64,000 nucleotides of DNA, from assembly GCF_017833295.1 (NCBI RefSeq), contig NZ_JAFIBW010000001.1:2432001-2496000 (forward strand), read 5' to 3'. This DNA comes from Methylobacterium sp. PvR107 (GTDB lineage Bacteria; Pseudomonadota; Alphaproteobacteria; Rhizobiales; Beijerinckiaceae). Each line of letters begins with the position of its first letter. Position 1 is the first letter of the stretch. The position numbers were made by a program, and so were the translations under genes. The notes beneath the pieces are model-generated. The model did no database searches, was not told where the DNA came from, and saw nothing but the letters and a program-made list of their open reading frames with translations. Below, one piece after another: positions 7,937 to 16,635 of this stretch.

Positions 7937-8923
7937 ATGGCTTCGAGCACGCCCGACCACATCCATGTCGGCAAGGACGGTTGGCTGTTCCTCAAGACCG
8001 GGACCAACGACGTCCTCGGCCAGTACGAGCGGCCGGAGGAGACCACCGAGCTTGTCTGGCAATGGCGGAGCCTCTTGGCGACCCGCGAGCGGCGGCTGCG
8101 GGCCATGGGCATCCTGTACCGGCATGTGGTAGCGCCGGAGAAACTGATGATCTACGACCACCGGCTCGACGGCATCACGATCCGGCCGACCGCCTCGCCG
8201 GCCTACCGGCTGCTCCATAGCGAGCCTCCGCTGGTCGGCCGTCGTGGGCCGCTCGGCCTCTATACCGCGTGGCGTCGGCGGAAACGCTGGCGGGAGACCT
8301 GCATCGATCTGGTGACGCCGATGCGCGCCCAGCGCGACAGGTCCGACCTTTACTGCCGGACCGATACCCACTGGTCTCCCGACGGCTGCTATCTCGCCTA
8401 CGCGGAGATCTGCCGGGCGCTGGGGGCCGAGCCCCGGGCGGATCTCCGGGACCGGCCCTCCTTCGAGACCGATCACGATGGCGATCTGGGGAGCGCGTTC
8501 GATCCGCCCCGTCGGGCGCGCTCACGCACCGTCCTGATGCAGCAGGATGCGGTGCGGACCTATGGCAGCCCGATCGTGGAGGCGCGGGAGAAGGCCGGCC
8601 TCCTGCACACGCTGCATGTCGGCGCCCATGTCGTCTACGGCAATGCCAAGGCGACCGACCCGCGCCGTCTGGCGCTGTTCGGCGATTCCTTCTCGCACAT
8701 CATGCCGTACATGCTGACGATCATGCTGGCCGAGACGTTCCGCGAGGTGCACTTCATCTGGAGCACCTCGCTCGACTGGCCGTATATCGAGCGCGTCAGG
8801 CCCGACATCGTGCTGACCGAGGTGGCCGAGCGCTTCATGGTTCAGCTGCCCGACGACACCTTCTCGGTGGAGCGCTACGCGCAGGACCGCTTCGGCACAG
8901 AACTCGCAGCCGCGGATGCCTGA
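7937..8923 (+). CDS. AlgX/AlgJ-type SGNH hydrolase-like protein
   Basis: A 328-residue protein with the hallmarks of the AlgX/AlgJ SGNH acetyltransferase-like domain: an early GKDGWLFLKTG motif, the DTHWS block (catalytic Asp-His side, near residue 142) and the nucleophile block FGDSF near residue 253. Members O-acetylate polysaccharides such as alginate in the periplasm. Here there is no clear signal peptide, and no polysaccharide synthesis genes are next to it, so its substrate is unknown; members outside polysaccharide loci are common. It is divergent from ada with about 184 bases between the starts. The following intergenic region holds a palindromic repeat. Confidence 0.7.
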   Translation: MASSTPDHIHVGKDGWLFLKTGTNDVLGQYERPEETTELVWQWRSLLATRERRLRAMGILYRHVVAPEKLMIYDHRLDGITIRPTASPAYRLLHSEPPLVGRRGPLGLYTAWRRRKRWRETCIDLVTPMRAQRDRSDLYCRTDTHWSPDGCYLAYAEICRALGAEPRADLRDRPSFETDHDGDLGSAFDPPRRARSRTVLMQQDAVRTYGSPIVEAREKAGLLHTLHVGAHVVYGNAKATDPRRLALFGDSFSHIMPYMLTIMLAETFREVHFIWSTSLDWPYIERVRPDIVLTEVAERFMVQLPDDTFSVERYAQDRFGTELAAADA

Positions 8924-8927
8924 GCGC

Positions 8928-9044
8928 CGTCATCCCGGGACTGCGCAGCAAGGCCCGGGAACCAGCCCCTCAACGCGTGCGCGGACCGGCTCTATTGGCG
9001 GCCCTGGATTCCGGGTTCGCCTGCAGCGCCCCGGAATAACGGGG
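8928..9044. repeat. Palindromic intergenic repeat, family A (copy 1)
   Basis: About 115 bases whose two ends are imperfect inverted copies: CCGTCATCCCGGGACTGCG at the left and GCAGCGCCCCGGAATAACGG at the right, with a second inner pair around CCCGGGAACC and GGATTCCGGG. The same design occurs at 40406-40523 and, as a short form, at 61688-61729. It lies between the convergent AlgX-like gene and yebC, so it may act as a bidirectional terminator. It resembles the REP/RIME-type elements common between alphaproteobacterial genes. Confidence 0.7.
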
Positions 9045-9121
9045 TTCGATGTCAGGCGGGCAGCAGACATCGGGCACGTCGCAACGCGGGGCTCCGGTGT
9101 CTTGGCCCATGGGGTGAACGC

Positions 9122-9868
9122 TTACGCCTGCAGCTTCGCCACCAGCGCGTCCGACAAGGCGAAGTTGACGTAGACGTTCTGAACGTCGTCCTGGTCCTCG
9201 ATCACCTCGACGAGGCGGATCAGCTTTTCGCCGGTCTCATCGTCCACATCGATCGTGTTCTGCGCCTTCCAGATCAGGCCGGTGCGGCTCGGCTCGCCGA
9301 AGCGGGCCTCCAGCGCCTTGGCGACTTCGCCGTAGGAATCCTGGGCGCAGATCACCTCGTGCCCGTCCTCACCGGAGCTGACATCGTCGGCGCCGGCCTC
9401 GATCGCAGCCTCCAGCATCGTGTCGGCATCGGCCACGGCGGCCGGGTAGGCGATGACGCCGACGCGGTCGAACATGAAGGCGACGGCCCCGGTCTCGGCC
9501 AGGCTCCCGCCGGACTTGGTGAAGGCCGAGCGCACATCCGAGGCGGTGCGGTTGCGGTTGTCGGTCTGCGCCTCGACGATCAGCGCGGCCCCGCCCGGCC
9601 CGTATCCCTCGTAGCGGATATCCTCGTAATTCTCGCCGTCGGCGCCGGCGGCCTTCTTGATGGCGCGCTCGATGTTGTCCTTGGGCATGTTCTCGGCGCG
9701 GGCCGCCAGGATCGCCGCCCGCAGGCGCGGATTCATCGCCGGGTCGGGCGTGCCGAGCTTGGCCGCCACGGTGATCTCGCGGGCGAGCTTGCCGAACACC
9801 TTCGAGCGGACCGCGTCCACCCGGCCCTTCCGGTGCATGATGTTCTTGAACTGCGAATGGCCTGCCAT
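9122..9868 (-). CDS. yebC: YebC/PmpR family protein (TACO1 homologue)
   Basis: A 248-residue member of the YebC/PmpR/TACO1 family, described as a DNA-binding regulator in some bacteria and, in more recent work, as a ribosome-associated factor that helps translate difficult sequences. The N terminus [19 protein letters not shown] is the family signature; further blocks are [39 protein letters not shown] and [19 protein letters not shown]. Length and three-domain layout are normal. It is not next to ruvC as in many genomes. The neighbour upstream is only a remnant of an SDR gene, so it is a single-gene unit. Confidence 0.93.
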   Translation of the reverse strand: MAGHSQFKNIMHRKGRVDAVRSKVFGKLAREITVAAKLGTPDPAMNPRLRAAILAARAENMPKDNIERAIKKAAGADGENYEDIRYEGYGPGGAALIVEAQTDNRNRTASDVRSAFTKSGGSLAETGAVAFMFDRVGVIAYPAAVADADTMLEAAIEAGADDVSSGEDGHEVICAQDSYGEVAKALEARFGEPSRTGLIWKAQNTIDVDDETGEKLIRLVEVIEDQDDVQNVYVNFALSDALVAKLQA

Positions 9869-10144
9869 GACGGTTCAGACTTTTGTTCGTTGGCGAGGGC
9901 GGGCATCCGGGACCCCGCCGTCGCGGCTGTGAGGTCGCCGCGTTATAGGCCGCCGCCTTCCGGCGAAGCAACGCGGCCGGTCACGGTGTCGGTGATCGGC
10001 TTGCGGCGGAAAGATCGCCGCGTCCAGGCGTTGCTGCAGGAAACCTCCTAGGCCGGATGTCGGATATCGGGTCGTAACAGGCGCAAGACGGACATGGTAG
10101 CTTACGCGAGCGCCGGTGTCGGCCGGGCCGTCGCGCACGACTGT

Positions 10145-10588
10145 GCCCGGCACGCGATCTATCAGCCCGCTGCAATCGCCCGGCGCATATTCCGGGCGGC
10201 CCACGATGCGCCGCGGCAATTGTGGATCGGCGCCTCGGCCGGGAAGGCGATCATCGGAAACATGCTGATCCCGGGCTGGGTCGACGGAAGTCTGGCCCGG
10301 CACGGCTATCGCGGGGAGATCACCAGCGTGAAGACCCAGACGAACTGCCCCGACAACCTCTACGACCCGGTCGACACCGATCCCGGGGCACACGGGCGCC
10401 TCGACGCCCACGCGACCAGCCCTGTAGCCGCCGCCGATCCGCGCTGGCTCAAGCTCGGGATCGCGGCGGCGCTCGGCGTGGTTGCGGGCACGATGCTGTT
10501 CGCCACCGAGGCGCACGGGCGCAGCGAGGGGCGCACGGCGGCGCGCAACCGGCGGCGCACCCCCGTACGGGCCCGGCTCGTGGGGTAA
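10145..10588 (+). pseudogene. 3' remnant of a short-chain dehydrogenase/reductase gene
   Basis: The frame reads like the C-terminal third of the SDR oxidoreductases that end in a membrane-type tail: IYQPAAIARRIFRAAHDAPR, then LWIGASAGKAIIGNMLIPG, CPDNLYDPVDTDPGAHGR, a hydrophobic stretch WLKLGIAAALGVVAGTMLF and a basic end. The Rossmann N-terminal part with TGxxxGIG and the YxxxK active site is absent. Upstream bases in frame do not resemble any SDR. The frame is open from an ATG at 10094, but that segment is not family-like, so the gene lost its 5' part. It lies directly before a decayed chemotaxis gene on the other strand. Confidence 0.65.
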
Positions 10589-10679
10589 GCGCCTCGACCA
10601 GCCCCTTCGCGGGCCTGCCCGCACCGGGATCCGGAAACGCGGCCGGCCCGCTGAAGCGCGGCGGAGCAGCTCGCGTCGA

Positions 10680-12096
10680 TCAGGCTGCCCGCACAGTCGC
10701 GAGGAAGCGGTGAACCTCCTCGGTGAGTTCGTCCGATTGGCGCGCAAGCTCGAAGGCGGAGGCCAGCACCCGGTCCGCCGCGGCGCCGGTCTTCTCCGCC
10801 GCCCCGGCGACGCCCGTGATGTTGCTGGTCACCTCACCAGTGCCGGCGGCCGCCTGGCCGACGTTCCGCACGATCTCCTGCGTCGCCGCCCCCTGCTCCT
10901 CGACCGCGGCCGCGGTCGAGGCCGCAGCACCGTCGATCGCGCGGATGCGGCCGGCGATGCGTTCGATCGCCGATACCGCCTGACCCGTCGCCCCTTGCAC
11001 CTGCCGGATCTGCCGGCCGATCTCGTCGGTCGCCCTGGCGGTCTGGTCGGCCAGCGCCTTCACTTCGGCGGCCACCACCGCGAAACCCTTGCCGGCCTCG
11101 CCGGCGCGGGCCCGCCTCGATCGTGGCGTTGAGCGCCAGCAGGTTGGTCTGCGCGGCGATGCCCGAGATCAATCCCACAACTTCGTCGATCCGGGCGACG
11201 CTCGCCGTCAGGGCCTCCACCAGCTCGGCCGCCCGGTCCGCTTCGTCTACCGCGGCCCGGGCTAGATCGGCCGAGCCGGTAACCTGCCGGCCGATCTCCC
11301 GCACCAACGTGCCGAGCTCCTCGGAGGTCGCCGCCACCGTGCCGGCGTTGGCCGCGGCCTCATCGGCCGCAGCCGCCACGGTGAAGGACCGCTCCGCCGT
11401 CCCGGCGGCGGTGGTCGCCATGGTCTTCGCGGTGGCCTGCAGCGCGTCGGCCGAGGACGCGACCCGGCCGACGATTCCGCCGGCCGTCCGCTCGAACGCG
11501 TCGGCGATCTGGTTCATGGCCGCCTGGCGCTGCCCCTCGGCGAGGCGCCGCATCGCATCGACCAGGTCGAGAATCCCCCGCACAACGCGGGCCTGCACGA
11601 TAATGATCGCCGCAGCCGCAAAGCTGGTCGCGAACATCATCGCGGCGACGGCGATCGCGAGTTCCCGCCGCGCCGCCGCCGCGGAGGCGCCCGCTTTCCC
11701 GACCGCGGAGTCGATGGCCGCGATCGCCGCCTCGGAGATCGCATTCAGGCCGATCAGGGCCTTGGCATCCCACTCGGCGGCCGAGGTGGGAATGGGACGC
11801 CCCTTCATGAGGGCGTCGAGGGCGGCCTGCCGCATTTCGGCCAGTTGGCCGGTGAAGTAGGCTGCGTCCGCCCGGGCATAGATCGCTCTGACGGATGCCT
11901 CAGCCCCCGCGATCTCGATCGATCGCTGCGCCAGCTTCCAGGCCGCGGCCGCCTGTGTCTCCAACGTGTTCAGCCGCAGCCATTCCTCGGGCTTCGCAGC
12001 CCGACCGCTCGCAAAGAACTCAATCACCACCACGTTGGCGGTGCCGGCACCGCTGAGATCGATCCAGGACCGGGTTCGCAGCGGCGGCTCTTGCAA
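10680..12096 (-). pseudogene. Decayed methyl-accepting chemotaxis protein gene
   Basis: A chemoreceptor gene with three lesions. The 5' end is missing: the first possible codon (TTG at 12096) lies in the middle of the sensory helices, and cbbY ends 8 bases away. The transmembrane segment (AIAVAAMMFATSFAAAAIII) is followed by MRRLAEGQ and then directly by RQAAMNQIADAFERTAGGIV, so most of the HAMP domain is deleted. The signalling domain starts well ([19 protein letters not shown]) but shifts frame in a CCC run at 11111-11113; removing one base restores [29 protein letters not shown] (split: [29 protein letters not shown]). The second frame then runs to a normal MCP C terminus. Two independent losses besides the frameshift make a sequencing error an insufficient explanation. 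Confidence 0.8.
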
Positions 12097-12103
12097 GACC
12101 CGC

Positions 12104-12853
12104 CTAGCGACGTCCCGCGTGCCAGTCCTTCAAGTCAGCCAGCGTCACCACGTGGTGCGGCCACTCAAGACCCGCGATGTGTCGGTGCGGGCTCCCGGGC
12201 TCTCCAAGATCCGAGACCGCCGAGAAAGCTCCGTCGAGCTTGTGGCTGCCGGTGTAGCGGCTGCGGGTCGCCAGGACCGGGAGGCCGGCGGCGCGCGCCG
12301 AGCTGATCCCGGCGGCCGAATCCTCGAATGCGACGGCCTCCCAGGCGGCGACGTCAAGGCCGGCGAGCGCCAGAAGATACACGTCCGGGGCGGGCTTCTT
12401 GCGATCCGCCTCGTCGCCCGCCGCGATCACGTCGAAGGGCGCGTCGCCTGGCGGAAAGTTGATGGCCAGCAGTCGGTCGACGTTCGGCCGGCTGGTGGTG
12501 GTGGCGACGGCGAGCCGGATGCCAGCCGCCCGGGCCTCGGCGATGAGCCGGGCGATACCGGGCCGCAGAGGCAATCGGCTCTCCACCACGAGCGCGCCGT
12601 AGGCCGCCGTCTTGCGGGCGTGAATCTCGGGAGCGAGCGCGTGAAGCGCCTTCGCGTCAGGCGCATGCTGCGTGTCGATGTAGTAGGCGAGCCGCTCCTT
12701 GCCGCCCATCACGGTGAGCAGGTCGGCGTAGAGCGCCGCGTCCCAGTGCCAGGGCAGGCCGAGTTCCACGAAGGCGCGGTTGAAGGCCTGCCGATGCAGG
12801 TCCTCGGTCTCGGCGAGGGTGCCGTCGACGTCGAAGATCAGCGCCTTCAACAC
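12104..12853 (-). CDS. cbbY: HAD-family phosphatase CbbY
   Basis: A 249-residue HAD-superfamily phosphatase. Motif I is FDVDGT (nucleophile D8, acid D10), motif II lies in [10 protein letters not shown], and motifs III/IV are seen as KKPAPDVY and [11 protein letters not shown]. CbbY in Rhodobacter hydrolyses xylulose-1,5-bisphosphate, an inhibitor of RuBisCO, and this protein groups with CbbY by sequence and by position at the end of an fbp-prk-rpe run. It overlaps the rpe stop by 7 bases, so it is co-translated. As no RuBisCO genes are in the window, the substrate here is open; removal of other sugar (bis)phosphates is possible. The decayed chemoreceptor lies just downstream. Confidence 0.85.
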   Translation of the reverse strand: MLKALIFDVDGTLAETEDLHRQAFNRAFVELGLPWHWDAALYADLLTVMGGKERLAYYIDTQHAPDAKALHALAPEIHARKTAAYGALVVESRLPLRPGIARLIAEARAAGIRLAVATTTSRPNVDRLLAINFPPGDAPFDVIAAGDEADRKKPAPDVYLLALAGLDVAAWEAVAFEDSAAGISSARAAGLPVLATRSRYTGSHKLDGAFSAVSDLGEPGSPHRHIAGLEWPHHVVTLADLKDWHAGRR

Positions 12854-13533
12854 GACAGGTCGCGGCCGGATGCGCCCTCCGCGCCCTCGCGGATCGCCGC
12901 GATGCGCTCCGCGTAGGCGGCCGGACCGCCCGAGAAGACGGCGTTGCCGGCCACGAAGGTATCGGCACCCGCGCGGCTCGCCGCTCTCACGGTCTCCGCA
13001 TCGATGCCGCCGTCGACCTGGATGCGGATATCGCGCCCCGCCACCATGGCCCGCACCCGCGCAACCGATTCCATGCAGCTCTTGAGGAAGCTCTGGCCGC
13101 CGAAGCCGGGATTGACGGTCATCACCAGCACGAGGTCGACAAGGTCAAGCACCGGCTCGACCATCGCGGCCGGCGTGCCGGGATTGATCGCAATCCCGGC
13201 GCGCTTGCCGAGGTCGCGGATGGTCTGGAGCGAGCGATGGATGTGCGGGCCGGCCTCAGCATGGACCGTGATGCCGTCGGCGCCTGCCTGCGCGAAGGCC
13301 GCGAGGTACGGATCCGCCGGGGCGATCATCAGATGCACGTCGAAGTATTTCTGCGTGTGCGGGCGGAGCGCCTTCACGACCGGCGGCCCGAAGGTGATGT
13401 TGGGCACGAAATGGCCGTCCATCACGTCGAGGTGGATCCAGTCGGCCCCGGCCGCATCGATGGCGCGGGTTTCTTCCGCGAGCTTCGAGAAGTCGGCGGA
13501 CAGAATGGAGGGGGCGAGGATGGGAGGAAGCAT
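12847..13533 (-). CDS. rpe: Ribulose-phosphate 3-epimerase
   Basis: Interconverts ribulose-5-phosphate and xylulose-5-phosphate. From ATG at 13533 the product is 228 residues, the normal size. The TIM-barrel signatures are present: APSILSADF at the N terminus, the metal/active-site block [15 protein letters not shown] (His34, Asp36 and Asp39 region), [25 protein letters not shown] and QVDGGID. The frame is open far upstream, through the prk gene, but homology fixes this start. It sits 20 bases after prk and overlaps cbbY, in the order fbp-prk-rpe-cbbY, so it is part of the same operon (cbbE position). Confidence 0.96.
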   Translation of the reverse strand: MLPPILAPSILSADFSKLAEETRAIDAAGADWIHLDVMDGHFVPNITFGPPVVKALRPHTQKYFDVHLMIAPADPYLAAFAQAGADGITVHAEAGPHIHRSLQTIRDLGKRAGIAINPGTPAAMVEPVLDLVDLVLVMTVNPGFGGQSFLKSCMESVARVRAMVAGRDIRIQVDGGIDAETVRAASRAGADTFVAGNAVFSGGPAAYAERIAAIREGAEGASGRDLSC

Positions 13534-13553
13534 AGGAGGCTTTCGGGATTGGC

Positions 13554-14414
13554 TCACGCCAGCCTGCGGCGGCGCTCGACGAGCTGCATGATCATCGGCG
13601 TCAGAATCAGCTGCATCGCAAGATCGAGCTTGCCGCCGGGGATCACGATGGAATTCGCCCGGCTCATGAAGCTGTCGTGGATCATCGAGACGAGATACGA
13701 GAAGTCGATCCCCTTCGGGTCCTTGAAGCGGATCACCACCATCGACTCGTCGGCCGTGGGGATCCAGCGGGCGATGAACGGGTTCGAGGTGTCGACCGTC
13801 GGCACCCGCTGGAAGTTGATGTCGGTGAATGAGAATTGCGGGCAGATGGTCTGCACGTAATCGGGCATGCGCCGCAGGATCACGTCGGTGACCGCCTCGG
13901 TGGAATAGCCGCGGAACGAGCGGTCGCGGTGCAGCTTCTGGATCCACTCCAGGTTGATCACCGGCACCACGCCGATCTTCAGGTCGGCATAACGCGCGAT
14001 GTCGACGTCCTGATCGGCGACGCAGCCGTGCAGCCCCTCGTAGAACAGCAGGTCGGAATCCGGCGGAAACGCCTCCCAGTCCGAGAAGCTGCCCTCCGGG
14101 ATGCCGTAGGCCAGCGCGTCGTGGGCGTCATGGGCGTAGTGGCGGGTGCGGCCGGTCCCGGATTCCGCGTAGCTGCGGAACACGGCCTCCAGCTCCGGTA
14201 GCAGGTTCGCCCGGGGCGCGAAGTGCGACAGCGTCGGCTCCCGCGCCATCATGGCCCGCATCGTGTCCCGGTCGAAGGCGTGGAAGCCGTCGCCCTCGAT
14301 GAACACCGCCAGCACATCCTCCCGGCGGAAGATCTGCTCGAAGGTGTTGCGCACCGAGGTGGTGCCGGCCCCGGAGGAGCCGGTGACCGAGATGATGGGG
14401 TGCCGCGCCGACAT
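13554..14414 (-). CDS. prk: Phosphoribulokinase
   Basis: Phosphorylates ribulose-5-phosphate to ribulose-1,5-bisphosphate with ATP. The 286-residue protein is the bacterial class I type: nucleotide-binding start [20 protein letters not shown], then [27 protein letters not shown], and [11 protein letters not shown], which carry the catalytic and substrate residues of the family. No RuBisCO gene is in the window. In Methylobacterium extorquens AM1, which lacks autotrophic growth, phosphoribulokinase has been reported to be needed for growth on methanol because its product acts as ligand of the LysR regulator QscR. The close linkage here to a CbbR/QscR-type gene agrees with that role, but a complete Calvin cycle elsewhere in the genome cannot be excluded. 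Confidence 0.96.
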   Translation of the reverse strand: MSARHPIISVTGSSGAGTTSVRNTFEQIFRREDVLAVFIEGDGFHAFDRDTMRAMMAREPTLSHFAPRANLLPELEAVFRSYAESGTGRTRHYAHDAHDALAYGIPEGSFSDWEAFPPDSDLLFYEGLHGCVADQDVDIARYADLKIGVVPVINLEWIQKLHRDRSFRGYSTEAVTDVILRRMPDYVQTICPQFSFTDINFQRVPTVDTSNPFIARWIPTADESMVVIRFKDPKGIDFSYLVSMIHDSFMSRANSIVIPGGKLDLAMQLILTPMIMQLVERRRRLA

Positions 14415-14437
14415 TCTGTTCGGCCTTCGTGTTGCGC

Positions 14438-15493
14438 CTACGACCGCATGAGGCCGCGCTGGCCGAAGAGCGGCGAGCGGCCGGCATCGGGCTTGCCGCC
14501 CGCATAGTAGGTCGCGACGCAGTCCACCTCCTCGGTGGAGCCGCAGACCAGCGGCGCCCGCTCGTGGATGCCGGTGGCCACGAGATCGAGGATCCGCGTC
14601 TGGCCGTCGGTGGCGGCGCCCCCGGCCTGCTCGACCAGCATCGCCACGGGCGCGACCTCGTAGAGCAGCCGCAGGCGGCCGCGGGCGTAGTTCTTCCGGG
14701 CATCCCCCGGATAGAGGAACACGCCGCCACGGGTCAGCACGCGCTGGATGTCGGCCACCAGGGAGGCGAGCCAGCGCATGTTGTAGTCCTTGTCGCGCGG
14801 GCCCTCGGTGCCGCGCTGGCAATCCTCGATATAGGCTTTCACCGGAGCGTCCCAATGCCGGGCGTTCGAGGCGTTGATCGCGAATTCCTTGGTCGAGGCC
14901 GGCACCGACAGGGCGGGGTTCGTCAGCTTGAACGTCCCCACGGCGCGGTCGAGCACGTAGGATTGGGTGCCCTCGCCAAGCGTCAGGATCAACGCGGTGG
15001 CCGGGCCGTAGGTGACGAAGCCGGCGGCGATCTGCGTCGAGCCGGGCGTCGTGAACGAGGTGAGCGGGTTGGCCGGATCCTTGATCGACGGCCGGATGCC
15101 GAAGATCATGCCGACGGCCATGTTCACCCCGATGTTGGATGAGCCGTCGAGGGGGTCGATGGCGACCGCCAGCGGCGCGTCCGGATCGAGCCGCATCACC
15201 TCTTCGGCTTCCTCGGAGGCGACCTCGGCCACCGGAGCACCGCGCAAAGCTGCCGTCACACTCTCGTGAGCGATGACGTCCAGCGCCTTCTGGACGTCGC
15301 CGTCGCTGTTGTGCTCGCCCGCGGCAGCGAGGTCGCCGCCAAGCGCACCGCGCCCGATCCGCTCGCTGATCTCCGCCGCCGAGCGCGCCACGGCCGCGAT
15401 CACCGCGGCGGCGTCCTTCAGCGCCGGATTGGCGCCCACGGCCTGCGCCAGGCAGGTCTCGAGAGGCGTCCCGATCGCCGCTGAAATTGCCAT
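14438..15493 (-). CDS. fbp: Class I fructose-1,6-bisphosphatase
   Basis: Hydrolyses fructose-1,6-bisphosphate to fructose-6-phosphate (and, in Calvin cycle operons, often sedoheptulose-1,7-bisphosphate; cbbF position). The 351-residue product has the metal-binding signature DPLDGSSNIGVN from residue 113, and NYARGRLRLLYEVAPVAMLV with EQAGGAATDG near the C terminus. The start at 15493 is supported by AGGAGGAG about 10 bases upstream; the frame is open further upstream but that part overlaps the divergent promoter. First gene of the fbp-prk-rpe-cbbY operon, 23 bases before prk. The divergent LysR gene probably controls it. Confidence 0.95.
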   Translation of the reverse strand: MAISAAIGTPLETCLAQAVGANPALKDAAAVIAAVARSAAEISERIGRGALGGDLAAAGEHNSDGDVQKALDVIAHESVTAALRGAPVAEVASEEAEEVMRLDPDAPLAVAIDPLDGSSNIGVNMAVGMIFGIRPSIKDPANPLTSFTTPGSTQIAAGFVTYGPATALILTLGEGTQSYVLDRAVGTFKLTNPALSVPASTKEFAINASNARHWDAPVKAYIEDCQRGTEGPRDKDYNMRWLASLVADIQRVLTRGGVFLYPGDARKNYARGRLRLLYEVAPVAMLVEQAGGAATDGQTRILDLVATGIHERAPLVCGSTEEVDCVATYYAGGKPDAGRSPLFGQRGLMRS

Positions 15494-15622
15494 CGGCCTA
15501 CTCCTCCTGCTCGGATCCCGTCCGTCGGGATCGCGCGTTCCGCGCCGGCTCTGTAGCGGCCGCTTGGCTGCCAAGATAGCGGTCTCTGTCTCCGGATCGA
15601 CAGGAACCCGCGGCGCGGCCTT

Positions 15623-15643
15623 CAAGATTTCTGTGCGATCTTG
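15623..15643. promoter_or_regulatory. Perfect palindrome, probable LysR-regulator operator
   Basis: CAAGAT at 15623-15628 and its exact reverse complement ATCTTG at 15638-15643, separated by nine bases. It lies between the divergent fbp operon (start 15493) and the LysR gene (start 15667), 24 bases before the latter. LysR-type regulators bind interrupted dyads of the T-N11-A kind and often repress their own gene from such a position. The regulator is therefore expected to be the adjacent CbbR/QscR-type protein. Confidence 0.65.
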
Positions 15644-15666
15644 TGCCATAGGACGAAAAAAACGGG

Positions 15667-16635
15667 ATGTCCGCCGAGAAATCCGCCATGCGCAATCTCT
15701 CCCTCAAGCAGCTCCAGGCGGTCGCTGCGGTCGCCCGCCTCGGCACCATGACCCGGGCGGCGCAGGAGCTGAACGTCACCTCGGCCGCGCTCTACGCGCG
15801 CATCCGCCAGTTGGAGGAGGAGGCCGGGCTGCTGCTGTTCGACCGGACGCCCGGCGGCCTCAAGCCGACCGATGCGGGCCGCGAGATGCTCTGGGCGATC
15901 GACAGCATCAACACCGTGCTGGAGACCTGCACCGACCGGCTGCGCACGCTCCGAGGTGCCGAGGGTGGACGCGTGGCGCTGGGCGTCGTCTCGACCGCCA
16001 AGTACTTCGCCCCGCAGGTGATCGCCGGCTTCGTCAAGAAGCATCCCGGCGTGGAGATCAGCCTGTCGGTGCGCAACCGCGGCCAGACCGTGGAGGCGCT
16101 GCGCGGTTACGAGATCGACTTCGCCCTGATGGGCCGCCCGCCCCGGGATTTCCCGATCGAGGCCGCCACGTTTGGGCCGCACCCGATCGTGCTCATCGCG
16201 CCTCCGGGGCACCCGTTGGCTGGCAAGGCCGGCCTGAACCGCGAGGATCTGGCCGACCAGCCGTTCTTCCTGCGCGAGGAGGGGTCGGGCACCCGCATGG
16301 TGTTCGAGGAATTCATGGCCGGCGTGCTGGTGAAGCGGGCGCCGCTGGACATCGACACCGGCTCGAACGAGACGATCAAGCAGGCGGTGATGGCCGGTCT
16401 CGGCATCGCGCTGCTCTCGGTGCACTCGGTGGCGGCCGAGCTGGATAGCGGCCGCCTCGTGCTCCTCGACGTGAAAGGCCTGCCGATCCGGCGCGACTGG
16501 TACGCGGTCCGCCGCGCCGACAAGGTGCTGGGCCCGGCGGCCTCCGCGGTCTGGTCGTTCCTGATGGCGGAGGGCGCGCGCAGCCTGCCCGGCGTCGCGC
16601 AGAGCGGCCTGGCCCAGGCGGGGGCCAAGGCATGA
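15667..16635 (+). CDS. LysR-family regulator of the CbbR/QscR type
   Basis: A 322-residue LysR regulator. The N terminus (LSLKQLQAVAAVARLGTMTR and AAQELNVTSAALYARIRQLE) is a winged helix-turn-helix; residues about 95-300 form the effector-binding domain (GVVSTAKYFAPQVIAGFVKK, FALMGRPPRDFP), which is CbbR-like. CbbR activates Calvin cycle operons; its homologue QscR in Methylobacterium controls serine-cycle genes. Divergence from fbp-prk-rpe-cbbY, with a palindrome between, supports control of that operon. The start could also be the ATG at 15688 (MRNLSLKQL); the upstream ATG is kept. It overlaps the next flavoprotein gene by four bases. CbbR and QscR cannot be told apart without comparison. 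Confidence 0.88.
   Translation: MSAEKSAMRNLSLKQLQAVAAVARLGTMTRAAQELNVTSAALYARIRQLEEEAGLLLFDRTPGGLKPTDAGREMLWAIDSINTVLETCTDRLRTLRGAEGGRVALGVVSTAKYFAPQVIAGFVKKHPGVEISLSVRNRGQTVEALRGYEIDFALMGRPPRDFPIEAATFGPHPIVLIAPPGHPLAGKAGLNREDLADQPFFLREEGSGTRMVFEEFMAGVLVKRAPLDIDTGSNETIKQAVMAGLGIALLSVHSVAAELDSGRLVLLDVKGLPIRRDWYAVRRADKVLGPAASAVWSFLMAEGARSLPGVAQSGLAQAGAKA

Noticed and set aside
9875..10747. Minus-strand frame of 290 codons over the SDR remnant
   Set aside because: No recognisable motif, Arg-rich shadow composition, while the plus strand shows clear SDR C-terminal sequence.
11105..11115. Programmed frameshift in the chemoreceptor gene
   Set aside because: No slippery heptamer or downstream structure was seen, and the gene also lacks its 5' end and HAMP domain, so decay (or a base error) explains it better.
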